DNA from: Actinokineospora enzanensis DSM 44649
GTDB taxonomy: Bacteria; Actinomycetota; Actinomycetes; Mycobacteriales; Pseudonocardiaceae
Assembly (NCBI RefSeq): GCF_000374445.1
Contig: NZ_KB894411.1
Location: 62,001 to 126,000 of the forward strand
Length of the DNA stretch: 64,000 nt
Direction of reading: 5' to 3'
A program made the position numbers and the translations under genes. Shown piece by piece: positions 26,960 through 36,282 of this stretch (position 1 is its first letter; every line of letters begins with the position of its first letter). Under the pieces are notes generated by a model. That model worked only from the letters and a program-made list of their open reading frames with translations, was not told the DNA's origin and did not search any database.

Positions 26960-28019
26960 GGTTCCACCATTTCTTCCGACCCGCGCACTCGCGCAGCAGC
27001 GTAACCAGGTGCTCGGTGACCACGTCCGGGCGCTCCAACATCACCACATGCCCGGCGCCCGCCACCCGGACGAGCCGCGAGTCGGGCAGTGCGGCGTTGA
27101 TCCGCTCGGCATGCGCGAACGGGGTCATCCAGTCGTGGTCACCGCTGAGCACCAGGACCCGGCAGTGCTTGAGACCGGCCAGCGCGGCGTAGCGGTTGTG
27201 GCTACCCAGGGTGGGCACGAAGTCGGCGAGCACCCGGACGGGGGTGACGTCGAGCATGTCGACCAGGAACTCGACCAGGCGCGGACTGATGTCACCCGGC
27301 CCGAACCCGAACGTCCTGGCCGCGCGCCGGGTCAGCCCACCACCCGCCGACCGGACCAGCTCGACGGCACCGGGCTGCCACTCGGCGACCTGGCCGAGCA
27401 CCCGGGTGAGCGGGTTGTACTTGGAGAGCAGCGGGCGAGGCAGGCCGCTGCGGCCGACCTCCCCGGCGGAGGTGCCGATGAACGCGACACCGCGGACCCG
27501 GTCGGCGAACAGCTCGGGCTCGCGCTCGGCCAGCGCCATGATGGTCATGCCGCCCATGGAGTGTCCGATGAGGACTATCGGGCCGGTGGGCACGACGGCC
27601 CTGAGCACCTCGTCGAGATCGGCGGCCAGCTGCTCGATGGTGCTGCTCTTGCTGGTCGCGCGGCCGGATCTGCCGTGCGAGCGCTGGTCGTAGAGGACCT
27701 GGCGGACGCGCGGGTCGGTGAGGTTCGCGATGTCGCGGCGCTGGAAGTGCCAACCGCGCCTGCTCATGGCGAAACCGTGCACGTAGACGGCGGTGAGGAC
27801 GGGTTTGCCGCCGTCGGCCGGGTCGACTTCCTCGACGGAGAGATCCACGCCGTCATCGGCTACGACGGTGCTGGTGCGGTCTGGGCGCAGTTCGCCCAGC
27901 TGCTCGTCCGCGTAGGGATCCTCCGCCTTGCTCCGCTTGCGGGTGGTCACCCCGACCGCGACCGCTGTCACGGCGGCGAGGACACCGGCGCCTGCCGCGA
28001 GCTTGCTCGCGCGGTTCAT
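26952..28019 (-). CDS. Alpha/beta-hydrolase with an N-terminal membrane helix
   Basis: A 355-residue protein starting at ATG 28019, which overlaps the alr stop by four bases. An uncleaved-looking helix (LAAGAGVLAAVTAVAVGV) is followed by Arg/Lys and an alpha/beta-hydrolase domain: AVYVHGFAMSRRGWHFQ, VLYDQRSHGRSGR, VLIGHSMGGMTIMALAE (nucleophile Ser), LSGDHDWMTP (acid) and GAGHVVMLERP (His). Its place between alr and tsaE is conserved in actinobacteria. Substrate unknown. Confidence 0.88.
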   Translation of the reverse strand: MNRASKLAAGAGVLAAVTAVAVGVTTRKRSKAEDPYADEQLGELRPDRTSTVVADDGVDLSVEEVDPADGGKPVLTAVYVHGFAMSRRGWHFQRRDIANLTDPRVRQVLYDQRSHGRSGRATSKSSTIEQLAADLDEVLRAVVPTGPIVLIGHSMGGMTIMALAEREPELFADRVRGVAFIGTSAGEVGRSGLPRPLLSKYNPLTRVLGQVAEWQPGAVELVRSAGGGLTRRAARTFGFGPGDISPRLVEFLVDMLDVTPVRVLADFVPTLGSHNRYAALAGLKHCRVLVLSGDHDWMTPFAHAERINAALPDSRLVRVAGAGHVVMLERPDVVTEHLVTLLRECAGRKKWWNRG

Positions 28020-29089
28020 TCGCCCACGTACCTGCGGGTCACCCGAGGGCGGTACATGCCGGTGACGATCTCGTAGTCGATGGTGCCGATGGTCTCGGCC
28101 CATTCGGTGGCGGTCGGTTCGCCGTGGGTGCCCGGGCCGAACAGGGTGACGTCGTCGCCTGGGGAGACCGGGGTGTCACCGCAGTCGATGACTATCTGGT
28201 CCATGCAGACGCGGCCGCGGATGGGGTGGCGGTGGTCGTTGATCAGGACGCTCATGCGGTTGGAGAGGAGGCGGGGGACGCCGTCGGCGTAACCCGCGGT
28301 CACCAGGGCCAGGGTGGTGTCGTGCGGGGCGGTCCAGGTCTGTCCATAGGAGACGGACTCGCCTGCCGGGATGCGTTTGACCGAGGCCACCTTGGCGCGG
28401 AAGGTCATCGCGGGGCGCAGGTTTTCGTTGCTGGGCAAGGGGTTCAGGCCGTACATCGCGATGCCCAGGCGGACCAGGTCGAAGTGCAGGTCGGGGCGGG
28501 TGAGGGTGGCGGCCGAGTTCGCCAGGTGGCGGCGGGGGTTCAGGCCTGCCGAGACGGCGATGTCATAGGCGTCGGTAAAGCGTTTGGCTTGGAGGTCGAT
28601 CGCGGGGTGGCCGGGCTCGTCCGCACAGGCCAGGTGGGACCAGACGGCGTAGACCTCGTTGTCGGAGGCGGCCGCGGCACGGACCAGGTCCGGCCAGAGC
28701 TCCGGAGGACAGCCGTTGCGGTTCAGTCCGGTGTCGACCTTCAGGTGGACGCGGGCGCCGGACAGCCTGCCCAGTTCCTCCACAGAGGACACCCCGACGT
28801 CGATCCCGGCCGGGACCGCCGCCGATAGGTCGACATCCGGAGTGTCCAACCAGGACAGGATCGGGGCGGTGATGCCCGCCTCGCGCAACGCCAGGCCCTC
28901 GGCGAGGGTGCAGGAGCCCAGCCAGGTCGCGCCCGCGGACAGGGCGGCCCTGGCGATCGGGACGGCGCCGTGGCCGTAGCCGTCGGCCTTGACGACGGCC
29001 ATGCTCTCCGCGCCCGCGGCCCGGTCGACGAGCAGGGCGACGTTGTGCCGCACGGCGTTCAGGTCGACGACGACCTCGGCGCGGCTCAT
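28016..29089 (-). CDS. alr: Alanine racemase
   Basis: A 357-residue PLP enzyme that makes D-alanine for peptidoglycan. The PLP lysine is in AVVKADGYGHGAV; other motifs are HLKVDTGLNRNG, RLGIAMYGLNP, SYGQTWTA and GRVCMDQIVID. The ATG at 29089 overlaps the nnrD stop by four bases and the stop overlaps the next hydrolase. The order nnrD-alr-hydrolase-tsaE is widespread in actinobacteria. Confidence 0.96.
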   Translation of the reverse strand: MSRAEVVVDLNAVRHNVALLVDRAAGAESMAVVKADGYGHGAVPIARAALSAGATWLGSCTLAEGLALREAGITAPILSWLDTPDVDLSAAVPAGIDVGVSSVEELGRLSGARVHLKVDTGLNRNGCPPELWPDLVRAAAASDNEVYAVWSHLACADEPGHPAIDLQAKRFTDAYDIAVSAGLNPRRHLANSAATLTRPDLHFDLVRLGIAMYGLNPLPSNENLRPAMTFRAKVASVKRIPAGESVSYGQTWTAPHDTTLALVTAGYADGVPRLLSNRMSVLINDHRHPIRGRVCMDQIVIDCGDTPVSPGDDVTLFGPGTHGEPTATEWAETIGTIDYEIVTGMYRPRVTRRYVGE

Positions 29090-30522
29090 CGGGCGGCGCC
29101 GAGCAGGTCGCGCAGGGCGGCCGGGATGGCGTGCACGATGGCGGAGGCGGACGTGGGCGCGCCGAGGGCGGCCAGTTCCCCGGCGCGGACGTGCAGCCAT
29201 GCCGCGCAGCCGCCCGCGAGCAATGGGTCCGATCCGGCCGCGAGCAATGCGCCGATGAGACCGGACAGGACGTCGCCGGAACCGGCCGTGGCCAGCCAGT
29301 GCGACCGTGCCGGGTTGACGAGCACCCGGCCGTCCGGGGCGGCGACGATGGTCGCGTGCCCCTTGAGCAGCACGGTGACGTCCAGCTTCGCGGCGAGAGC
29401 GGACGCGGCGGCCACCCGGTCCGCGCCGAGGTCGATACCGCGCGGCTCGGCGATCCGGGTGAACTCTCGGTCATGCGGGGTCAACAGCACCGGTGCACTC
29501 GGATCACGCGCGTCCCACAGGTCGGGGTGCGCGGCGAGGAGGCTGATCCCGTCCGCGTCGATACAGGTCGGCACGCCCGCGTCCAGCACGTGCGCCAGCA
29601 CGTCCCGGGACGACTTGCCGGTGCCCATCCCCGGCCCGGCCACCCAGGCCTGCACCCGCCCCGCGTCGGTGACGGAGCCGGTGGCGACCACCTCCGGCCA
29701 CTGCCTGCTCACCTCGTCGGCGGCCGATCCGGCGTAACGGGTCAGCCCGGATGTCGCCCGGACGGCGGCCCCGACGGCCAGCACGGCCGCGCCAGGGTAG
29801 GTGGACGATCCCGCCGCGACACCCACGACACCCTGGCTGTACTTGTCGTCGTCCGCCTCGGGCACCGGCCACGCGGCGGCGACATCCGTCTCGTCGAGCA
29901 CCATGAAGTCGGGTCGGTCCAATGGCAGCCCGAGGTCGATCAAATGCACCGCGCCGCACCGAGCCCCGGCCAGGAAATGCACCGGCTTGTACGCACCGAA
30001 TGTGACGGTCACGTCCGCGGTGACCGCGGGCCCATCCACCGCGCCGGTGTCCGGATCGACCCCGCTGGGCAGGTCGACGGCCACGATCGGGGCCCGCACC
30101 CGCCGCACGACCTCAGCCGCGTCCGGCCGCAGCGGACCGCGCGCGGACAATCCGACAATCCCGTCGACGACCAGGTCCGCGAAGTCCACCTCATCCGGCG
30201 TGCCGACCCGGCCCCCGGCACGCCGTAGAGCAGCAAGTCCCTGGGCATGCGCCCGGTCCGGGGCAAGCAGGACAGCGGTGACGCCGACCGAGCGGCGACG
30301 CAGGAAAGCACCGGCCCACAACGCGTCACCGCCGTTGTTGCCCGCGCCCACCAGTAGCACCACCCGACGCCCGGAGACACCGCCGGTGTGCCGGTCGAGC
30401 AGGCGCATGACGTGGAGCGCGACCCCGTGCGCTGCCCGGCGCATCAACGCGCCCGGCGCGGTCCGGGCCAGCACGACCTCCTCGGCGGTCCTGACGTGCC
30501 CGGTCGTCCAGACGCCCCGCAT
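29086..30522 (-). CDS. nnrD: Bifunctional NAD(P)H-hydrate repair enzyme
   Basis: A 478-residue fusion of NAD(P)HX epimerase (N-terminal YjeF_N, residues 1-205) and ADP-dependent NAD(P)HX dehydratase (C-terminal ribokinase fold). It repairs hydrated NADH and NADPH. Visible motifs are LLVGAGNNGGDALWAG, IVAVDLPSGVDPDTG, AWVAGPGMGTGKSS, LLTPHDREFTRI, LLKGHATIVAAPDG and TAGSGDVLSGLIGALLAAG. The ATG at 30522 has GAGAGGAG just upstream. It opens the run leading into alr. Confidence 0.95.
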   Translation of the reverse strand: MRGVWTTGHVRTAEEVVLARTAPGALMRRAAHGVALHVMRLLDRHTGGVSGRRVVLLVGAGNNGGDALWAGAFLRRRSVGVTAVLLAPDRAHAQGLAALRRAGGRVGTPDEVDFADLVVDGIVGLSARGPLRPDAAEVVRRVRAPIVAVDLPSGVDPDTGAVDGPAVTADVTVTFGAYKPVHFLAGARCGAVHLIDLGLPLDRPDFMVLDETDVAAAWPVPEADDDKYSQGVVGVAAGSSTYPGAAVLAVGAAVRATSGLTRYAGSAADEVSRQWPEVVATGSVTDAGRVQAWVAGPGMGTGKSSRDVLAHVLDAGVPTCIDADGISLLAAHPDLWDARDPSAPVLLTPHDREFTRIAEPRGIDLGADRVAAASALAAKLDVTVLLKGHATIVAAPDGRVLVNPARSHWLATAGSGDVLSGLIGALLAAGSDPLLAGGCAAWLHVRAGELAALGAPTSASAIVHAIPAALRDLLGAAR

Positions 30523-30579
30523 GCGGCTCCTCTCTCGTGCTCCCGCACCAGGGTAACCACCAGGTACTTCGAGCACCGA

Positions 30580-30585
30580 TAGGCT
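30580..30585 (+). promoter_or_regulatory. -10 element of a probably leaderless gene
   Basis: TAGGCT ends seven bases before the ATG at 30593 and there is no ribosome site between them. That spacing is typical of leaderless actinobacterial transcripts. No clear -35 is present. Confidence 0.45.
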
Positions 30586-30592
30586 GACCGGC

Positions 30593-31387
30593 ATGGCCAA
30601 GCACCTCCTGGACGAGCTAGCCCGCCCCGGCCCCCACCAGGTCCTCCGCGGCGACCTGGCCCTGGTCGGCCTGCCGGGGCTGGTGTTCACGCCGAGCGCC
30701 GGTCTGGGGCTGCCCGCGGTCGCGTTCGGACACGGCTGGCTGCAGCCGCCGTTGCGCTACCGCGGCCTGCTGCGCCACCTGGCGTCCTGGGGCATCGTGG
30801 TGGCGGTGCCCGGGACGCATCTGGGGCCGTTCGGGTCGCACCGGCTGCTGGCCGCCGACCTGCGGACCGCGCTGGATGTGTGTGTCGGGGTGCGGCTCGG
30901 CGAGGGCGCGATCAGCGTCGATCCCGAGCGGTTGGGGGTGGCTGGGCATTCCACCGGGGGTGGGAGTGCCGTGTTGGCCGCTGCTGCTGATTCACGGGTG
31001 CGGGCGGTGGCGACATTGGCTGTGGCGCAGACCCGGCCATTGGCTTCCGAGGCTGCTGCTCGGTGCTCGATGCCTTCGTTGCATGTGTTGGCGGGGCAGG
31101 ATCTGGTGGCTCCGGCCGGGGCGCATGGGGACCTGATCGCTCGGGCCTGGGGTGGGAGTGCCCGGGTTAGGACTATCGAGAAAGCGTCGCATCTCGGGTT
31201 TGTGGAGGGGCGGCATTGGAGTGATCTGTTGGTTGCCGGGCGGGGGGAACATGCGACGCAACGGGTGGCTCGGGCGTTGCTGACCGCGTTCTTCTTGGGG
31301 GAGCTTGGTGGGGACGGGAAGTATCTGGGGTTCTTGGATGAGAACGTGAAGGGAGTGGAAGTCGGGTTTGAGAAGGTGGCCGCCTAG
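30593..31387 (+). CDS. Alpha/beta-hydrolase, dienelactone/PETase-like fold
   Basis: A 264-residue cytoplasmic hydrolase. Motifs: PAVAFGHGWLQPPLRY (oxyanion region), LGVAGHSTGGGSAVLAAA (nucleophile Ser in GHSTGG), HVLAGQDLVAPAGAH (acid) and KASHLGFVEGR (His). The fold matches chlorophyllase/PET-hydrolase-like enzymes without a signal peptide. From about base 30950 the codon choice is less GC-biased than neighbouring genes (many T and G at third positions). It is divergent from nnrD. Confidence 0.82.
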   Translation: MAKHLLDELARPGPHQVLRGDLALVGLPGLVFTPSAGLGLPAVAFGHGWLQPPLRYRGLLRHLASWGIVVAVPGTHLGPFGSHRLLAADLRTALDVCVGVRLGEGAISVDPERLGVAGHSTGGGSAVLAAAADSRVRAVATLAVAQTRPLASEAAARCSMPSLHVLAGQDLVAPAGAHGDLIARAWGGSARVRTIEKASHLGFVEGRHWSDLLVAGRGEHATQRVARALLTAFFLGELGGDGKYLGFLDENVKGVEVGFEKVAA

Positions 31388-31440
31388 CGTGCGATTCCCA
31401 TTCATTGACGACAGAAGCCCGTTGGTGGTGGGTAAAAACC

Positions 31441-31474
31441 AATGGGGGCGTGGACCACAGTCCACGCCCCCATT
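31441..31474 (-). terminator. Terminator of purH
   Basis: AATGGGGGCGTGGAC (31441-31455) pairs perfectly with 31460-31474 around CACA. On the minus strand it is followed by GGTTTTTACC, which fits termination after purH, 12 bases away. Confidence 0.88.
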
Positions 31475-31486
31475 GTCTTTGCCGTG

Positions 31487-33058
31487 CTAGTGGGCGAAGT
31501 GCCTGGTGCCGGTCAGGTACATGGTGGCGCCCGCCGCTTCCGCCGCCGCGATGACCTTGCCATCGCCGACCGACCCGCCGGGCTGGACCACTGCCCGGAC
31601 GCCCGCCTCCAGCAGGACTTCCAGGCCGTCCGGGAACGGGAAGTACGCGTCCGAGGCCGCGACCGCGCCCTTGACCCGGTCCCCGCCCCTGGCCACTGCC
31701 AGGCGAGCGGCGTCGACCCGGTTCACCTGGCCCATGCCGACGCCGATCGAGGCGCCCGCGGACGCGATGAGGATGGCGTTGGACTTCACCGCCCGGATGG
31801 TGCGCCAGGCGAAGGCGAGGTCCGCGAGGGCGTCCTCATCGACGGCCGGGCCGGTGGCGAGGGTCCACTTGGTGGGGTCGTCGCCGTTGGCGTCCAGGGC
31901 GTCGGCGGTCTGGATCAGCAGGCCGCCGGAGATGGGGCGGAGTTCGGCGCCGCCCAGGGTGGGGGGTTCGGCGAGCAGGATTCGGATGTTCTTCTTGCGC
32001 GCCAGGACCTCCACCGCGCCGTCCGCGTAGGACGGGGCGATGACGACCTCGGTGAAGATCTCCGCGATCTGTTCCGCCATGGTCAGGCTGACCTCGCGGT
32101 TGGCGGCGATCACGCCGCCGAAGGCGCTCATCGAGTCGCAGGCGTGGGCCTTGCGGTGGGCATCGGCGATGTCGACGTCCGAGATGGCGATGCCGCACGG
32201 ATTCGCGTGCTTGATGATGGCCACGCAGGCGGCCGCGTGGTCGTGCGCCGCGCGCCAGGCCGCGTCGGAGTCGACGTAGTTGTTGTACGACATTTCTTTG
32301 CCGTGCAACTGGGTCGCGGTCGCCAGGCCCGTGACGCCGTCGCCCCGCACGTACAGCGCGGCGCGCTGGTGGGGGTTTTCGCCGTAGCGCAGTACCGACT
32401 GGCGGTTCCAGGTGGCGCCTGCCCAGCCCGGGAAACCGGAGCCCTCGTCGTCCGGGGCCAGTGCGTTGCCCATCCAGGAGGCCACGGCGACGTCGTACGA
32501 CGCGGTGTGGCGGTAGGCGGCGGCGGCCAGCGACTGGCGGTCGACCAGCGTGAAGCCGCCCGCCGCCACCTCCTCCAGGAGCCACCGGTAGCGGGTGGGA
32601 TCGACGACCACGGCGACGCTGGCGTGGTTCTTCGCGGCGGCGCGGACCATGGCCGGGCCGCCGATGTCGATCTGCTCGACGCACTCCTCCGGGGACGCGC
32701 CGGAGGCGACCGTCTTGACGAAGGGGTACAGGTTGACCACGAGCAGGTCGAACGGGGCGATGTCCAGCTGGTCGAGCTGGGCCACGTGGGCCGGGTCGCG
32801 CATGTCGGCCAGCAGGCCCGCGTGCACGCGCGGGTGCAGGGTCTTCACCCGGCCGCCGAGGGACTCGGGGAAGCCGGTGACCTCCTCCACGGGGGTGACC
32901 GGGACGCCCGCGTCGGCGATGGTCTTGGCGGTGCCGCCGGTGGAGACGATCTGCACACCTGCCGCGTGCAGGCCGGTGGCCAGCTCCAGCAGGCCGGTCT
33001 TGTCCGATACGCCGATCAGCGCGCGGCGGATGGGCCTGCGCGCAGCGGATTCGGTCAC
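31487..33058 (-). CDS. purH: Bifunctional AICAR transformylase/IMP cyclohydrolase
   Basis: A 523-residue enzyme for the last two steps of IMP synthesis. The N-terminal MGS-like cyclohydrolase domain shows [18 protein letters not shown] and [15 protein letters not shown]; the C-terminal transformylase domain has [31 protein letters not shown] (catalytic Lys-His) and ends GTRHFAH. The GTG start at 33058 overlaps the purN stop in GTGA. The IMP made here feeds GuaB and GuaA encoded in the same window. Confidence 0.96.
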   Translation of the reverse strand: MTESAARRPIRRALIGVSDKTGLLELATGLHAAGVQIVSTGGTAKTIADAGVPVTPVEEVTGFPESLGGRVKTLHPRVHAGLLADMRDPAHVAQLDQLDIAPFDLLVVNLYPFVKTVASGASPEECVEQIDIGGPAMVRAAAKNHASVAVVVDPTRYRWLLEEVAAGGFTLVDRQSLAAAAYRHTASYDVAVASWMGNALAPDDEGSGFPGWAGATWNRQSVLRYGENPHQRAALYVRGDGVTGLATATQLHGKEMSYNNYVDSDAAWRAAHDHAAACVAIIKHANPCGIAISDVDIADAHRKAHACDSMSAFGGVIAANREVSLTMAEQIAEIFTEVVIAPSYADGAVEVLARKKNIRILLAEPPTLGGAELRPISGGLLIQTADALDANGDDPTKWTLATGPAVDEDALADLAFAWRTIRAVKSNAILIASAGASIGVGMGQVNRVDAARLAVARGGDRVKGAVAASDAYFPFPDGLEVLLEAGVRAVVQPGGSVGDGKVIAAAEAAGATMYLTGTRHFAH

Positions 33059-33687
33059 GGGATGCTCACCTTTCGTCCGTCCACGGTGTAGCCGTCGCGG
33101 GACATGCCCGCCACCACGTCGACCAGCAGCCGCCGCTCCACCGCCTTGATGCGTTCGTGCAGGCCTGCCTCGTCGTCACCGGCCAGCACCGGGACCGCCT
33201 CCTGGGCCAGGATCGGGCCGGAGTCCACCGCGTCGTCGGCCAGGTGCACGGTGGCGCCGGAGACCCGGACACCGTGCTCCAGCGCGTCGCGGACCGGGTG
33301 CGCGCCGGGGAAGGCGGGCAGCAGCGCCGGGTGCGTGTTGATCATCTTTCCGGCGAAGCGGGCCATGAAGGCCGGGCCGACGATCTTCATGAAGCCCGCC
33401 GAGACCACCAGGTCGGGCTCGTGCGCGGCGACCGCCTCGGTCAGCGCCACGTCCCAGGCGGCGCGGTCGGGGAAGTCCCGCAGGCGCACGCTGAAGGTGG
33501 GTACGTCCGCCTGCTCGGCGCGCTCCAGCCCACCGGCCCGGAAGCGGTCGGCACCCACCGCGACCACGCGGGCGGGGTAGTCGGGCGAGCGGTGTTCGTC
33601 CAGCAGGGCCTGCAACAGGGTGCCCGATCCGGAGATCAGGACGACGACCCGGGCAGGCGCGGCGGCGGGTAGGTACTGGGCGCTCAG
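33055..33687 (-). CDS. purN: Phosphoribosylglycinamide formyltransferase with an apparent CTG start
   Basis: A 210-residue GART that formylates GAR with 10-formyl-THF. The frame upstream of TTG 33615 encodes [20 protein letters not shown], the essential substrate-binding N-terminus, so translation must begin further upstream. In that frame there is no ATG, GTG or TTG before an in-frame TAG at about 33697. A CTG at 33687 has AGGAG six bases upstream and is the best start. Further motifs: [35 protein letters not shown] (catalytic Asn-His) and [15 protein letters not shown]. It follows the perM-like gene and overlaps purH. Confidence 0.9.
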   Translation of the reverse strand: MSAQYLPAAAPARVVVLISGSGTLLQALLDEHRSPDYPARVVAVGADRFRAGGLERAEQADVPTFSVRLRDFPDRAAWDVALTEAVAAHEPDLVVSAGFMKIVGPAFMARFAGKMINTHPALLPAFPGAHPVRDALEHGVRVSGATVHLADDAVDSGPILAQEAVPVLAGDDEAGLHERIKAVERRLLVDVVAGMSRDGYTVDGRKVSIP

Positions 33688-33752
33688 CGTGCTCTCCTAC
33701 GAGGGGCCGGACGGGGATGTGCCCAGCGTAGGCCGTGCTCAGTGGATCTTGC

Positions 33753-35246
33753 TCAGCGCCCCGACCCGGGCTCCGGCCCGGCCTCCCCCAGCTCATCGGG
33801 CGCGTCCGGCTCGTCCTCCCGGCCGTCGTCCGTCAGCGAGTCCTCGACATCACCGGCCGGGTCGCCGAGCACGTCGAGATCATCCAGTTCGTCGAGTTCG
33901 TCCAGATCGTGCACGACCCGGAGACCGTCGGCCCGGCCCACGTCCGGCTCGTCGAGCACGTCCTCGGCATGGGCGTCCTCATCGAGCACGTCGTCATCGG
34001 AATCGTCATCGGAATCGTCATCGTCGAAGTCGGCGTCCTCGTCCGCGAACTCGTCCTCCGGGTCGATGAGCCCGAGCGGCCCGGTCGGCTCCGGCCGTGG
34101 CCCGGCGGTCCACGCCACCAGCCCGCCCGGCACCCCGATCCACGCCACCAACGCCACCGACAGCCACGCGGCCCGCAGGTCCAACGGGTGGAACGGCCCG
34201 CCCGCCAACGCCCCGCCCACGGTCCCGGCCAGCACGGCGAACGCCACCGCCACGATCACGGCCGCGACCGCCACCGCGTGCAACCGCTTGCGCGGCGACT
34301 CGTCGACCTCGCGCAGCTCCCACCCGACGAACGTCCCCACGGCAGCGGGGAAGGCGAACAACAGCGGCCACCACGCCGCCGCCCCGCCGGGCAGTGCACC
34401 GAGCAACGGCAGCGGCGGCACCGGTCCACCCGCGAAGTCCACAGGGGACATCACGACCGCGCCAAGGGAAAACCCCGGCCCGGCCGCGAACCCGGCGGCG
34501 GCGATCACCCCGTTGGGCAGGTACCCGGCCGACAGCAGCAGCATGCCGAGCCCGCCGCCCGGTCCTTCGGCCGCGAACAGCCGCGCGACCGTGCCCGCGG
34601 ACAACACCAGCGCCAGCGCGAAGACGAATGCGCCCACGGCGATCATCGCGACCGTGGCGAACCCACCGACCCGGGCGCCGCGCAACGCGATCGGGTCCAG
34701 CCGGTCGGCCCATTCCAGGAACAGTCCCGAACGCGGCAGCACCCCGACGGCGGCGGCCAGCCCGGACAGCAGCGCCGGATACCACAGGCCCGCCAACGGG
34801 TCCACGGTCACCGGGCTGCCCGCGCTCAACAGTCCCAGCGTCAACCCGACCGAGCCGTGCGCGCCCGCCACCGCCGCGACGATCTGTGCCGCCTCGCGCG
34901 GGGTGACCACGTCCAGCCGGTCGGCCGCGCTCGCCGCCGTCCGCCACACCAGGACCAGCACCAGCAGGGTCGGCAGCAGCGGCAGCGCGCCCAGCTCGTG
35001 GCCCTCGATCCGGACCGGGACCTGGTACGCCGCAAGCCATCCGGGCACCGAGGCGGCCAGCACGCCGCCGGTGGTGAAGTGCGCGCGCGCCGCGATGGCG
35101 GTGACCAACGCGAGTACGGCAGCGACCGCCGCGTACCCGGTGAGCATCGGTCCGACCGCGACCACCGAGAGCACCTTGGCCCGCAGCGATCGGGGAACCT
35201 CCACCCGTTCGTCGAGGACGGCCAGTGGGTCGGTGTACAGCGACAT
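33753..35246 (-). CDS. PerM-like polytopic membrane protein (DUF6350)
   Basis: A 497-residue protein with roughly ten to twelve membrane helices in the first 400 residues and a strongly acidic, disordered cytoplasmic tail (for example DDDDSDDDSDDDVLDED at about 415-432). It corresponds by order and sequence to Rv0955 (PerM) of M. tuberculosis, next to purN-purH, where PerM supports cell division. The ATG at 35246 is preceded by GTGGAGG; an upstream GTG at 35255 has no ribosome site. The acid tail may bind a basic partner. Confidence 0.85.
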   Translation of the reverse strand: MSLYTDPLAVLDERVEVPRSLRAKVLSVVAVGPMLTGYAAVAAVLALVTAIAARAHFTTGGVLAASVPGWLAAYQVPVRIEGHELGALPLLPTLLVLVLVWRTAASAADRLDVVTPREAAQIVAAVAGAHGSVGLTLGLLSAGSPVTVDPLAGLWYPALLSGLAAAVGVLPRSGLFLEWADRLDPIALRGARVGGFATVAMIAVGAFVFALALVLSAGTVARLFAAEGPGGGLGMLLLSAGYLPNGVIAAAGFAAGPGFSLGAVVMSPVDFAGGPVPPLPLLGALPGGAAAWWPLLFAFPAAVGTFVGWELREVDESPRKRLHAVAVAAVIVAVAFAVLAGTVGGALAGGPFHPLDLRAAWLSVALVAWIGVPGGLVAWTAGPRPEPTGPLGLIDPEDEFADEDADFDDDDSDDDSDDDVLDEDAHAEDVLDEPDVGRADGLRVVHDLDELDELDDLDVLGDPAGDVEDSLTDDGREDEPDAPDELGEAGPEPGSGR

Positions 35247-35322
35247 GGCCTCCACTGTGACACCGGAGTGGACCGGTCCCCGGTGCGGGCGCGCCCGTCG
35301 TCAGCCGATCCAGTGAACAGGG

Positions 35323-35365
35323 AAACGGCGGGGCGGCACCGGAATCCGGTGCCGCCCCGCCGTTT
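35323..35365 (-). terminator. Terminator downstream of the DUF5336 gene
   Basis: A perfect 20-bp stem (35323-35342 with 35346-35365) with a three-base AAT loop. Read on the minus strand it ends in GTTTCCC. It separates the DUF5336 gene from the perM-purN-purH unit. Confidence 0.88.
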
Positions 35366-35391
35366 CGAAAGCGTTCGGTCGCTCGCGGGGC

Positions 35392-36102
35392 TCAGCCCTG
35401 CTGCGGGTACCCGCCGGGCGGGGTGCCCGGCGCGCCCGGGGGCGGCGGCTGCGGCGGCTGGCCGAACTGCCCCTGCTGCGGCGCGTAGGTGGTCTGCTGG
35501 CCGCCCGGCTGCTGCGGCGGCACCGGCGGCTGCCCGTAGGGCTGCTGGAACTGGCCGGACGGCGGGTTGTAGCCACCGGGCTGGCCGAAGTGGCCGTGGT
35601 GCGGTGTGGGGGCGGGCGGCTTGAGGATGCCCGCCTCGAACAGGTACCCGGTCACCGCGGCGGCGGTCTGCACCAACGCGAAGATCAGCACCATGATGCC
35701 GCCCGCGCCCAGGCTGGAGGTGTTGAACACGGTGAACAGGAACGCGAGGGTGACGCCGAGCGTGAGCGCGGGCGAGGTCAGGCCGACCTTGCGGTCCTCG
35801 CCAGGCAGGATCGCGGGCAGCGCGAGCAGGCCGCCGACGAACAGCAGGCCGGGAATCCAGCCGGGACCGTCGTAGAAGTTGATCGAGGCGGAGTAGGAGC
35901 CGACCCCACCCGACTGCAGCGGGGCGAAACCAAGGAACAGGTTGAGCACGCCGAGGCCCGCGACGACCAGCTGGATGGTCTGCACCAGGGTGAACCTGCT
36001 CCCGGCTGGCGCGGGCGGCGGGCCGAAGCCCGGCTGCGGTTGCGGCGGCTGCTGCGGTCCCGGTCCCGGGTACCCGCCCGGTGCACCACCTGGATAGGTC
36101 AT
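35392..36102 (-). CDS. DUF5336 membrane protein (Rv0954-like)
   Basis: A 236-residue protein with a Pro/Gly/Gln-rich N-terminus, four membrane helices at about 38-160, and a long Gln/Pro/Gly-rich disordered C-terminal tail (for example QPPQPPPPGAPG). It matches the family of Rv0954, a septum-associated membrane protein found between sucD and perM. The ATG has GAGGAGAG upstream. Its own terminator and its distance from sucD suggest a single-gene transcript. Confidence 0.85.
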   Translation of the reverse strand: MTYPGGAPGGYPGPGPQQPPQPQPGFGPPPAPAGSRFTLVQTIQLVVAGLGVLNLFLGFAPLQSGGVGSYSASINFYDGPGWIPGLLFVGGLLALPAILPGEDRKVGLTSPALTLGVTLAFLFTVFNTSSLGAGGIMVLIFALVQTAAAVTGYLFEAGILKPPAPTPHHGHFGQPGGYNPPSGQFQQPYGQPPVPPQQPGGQQTTYAPQQGQFGQPPQPPPPGAPGTPPGGYPQQG

Positions 36103-36220
36103 CGCGTGCTCTCCTCAGCGACTTAAGGACTTCCTCAGAGCCAACGAAACGCTAGCCCATCCCGGATCTTCGACGCTCGCCACCCGGCACCGGTTCCGGC
36201 CGGGAACCGGGGAGAAACGA

Positions 36221-36257
36221 ACGTGGGGTCGGACGCTACCAGCGTCCGACCCCACGT
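36221..36257 (-). terminator. Terminator of sucC-sucD
   Basis: A perfect 17-bp stem (36221-36237 with 36241-36257) with loop ACC, 25 bases after the sucD stop. Confidence 0.88.
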
Positions 36258-36282
36258 GGTCAGGTCGAGTCGGGGGCGATTC

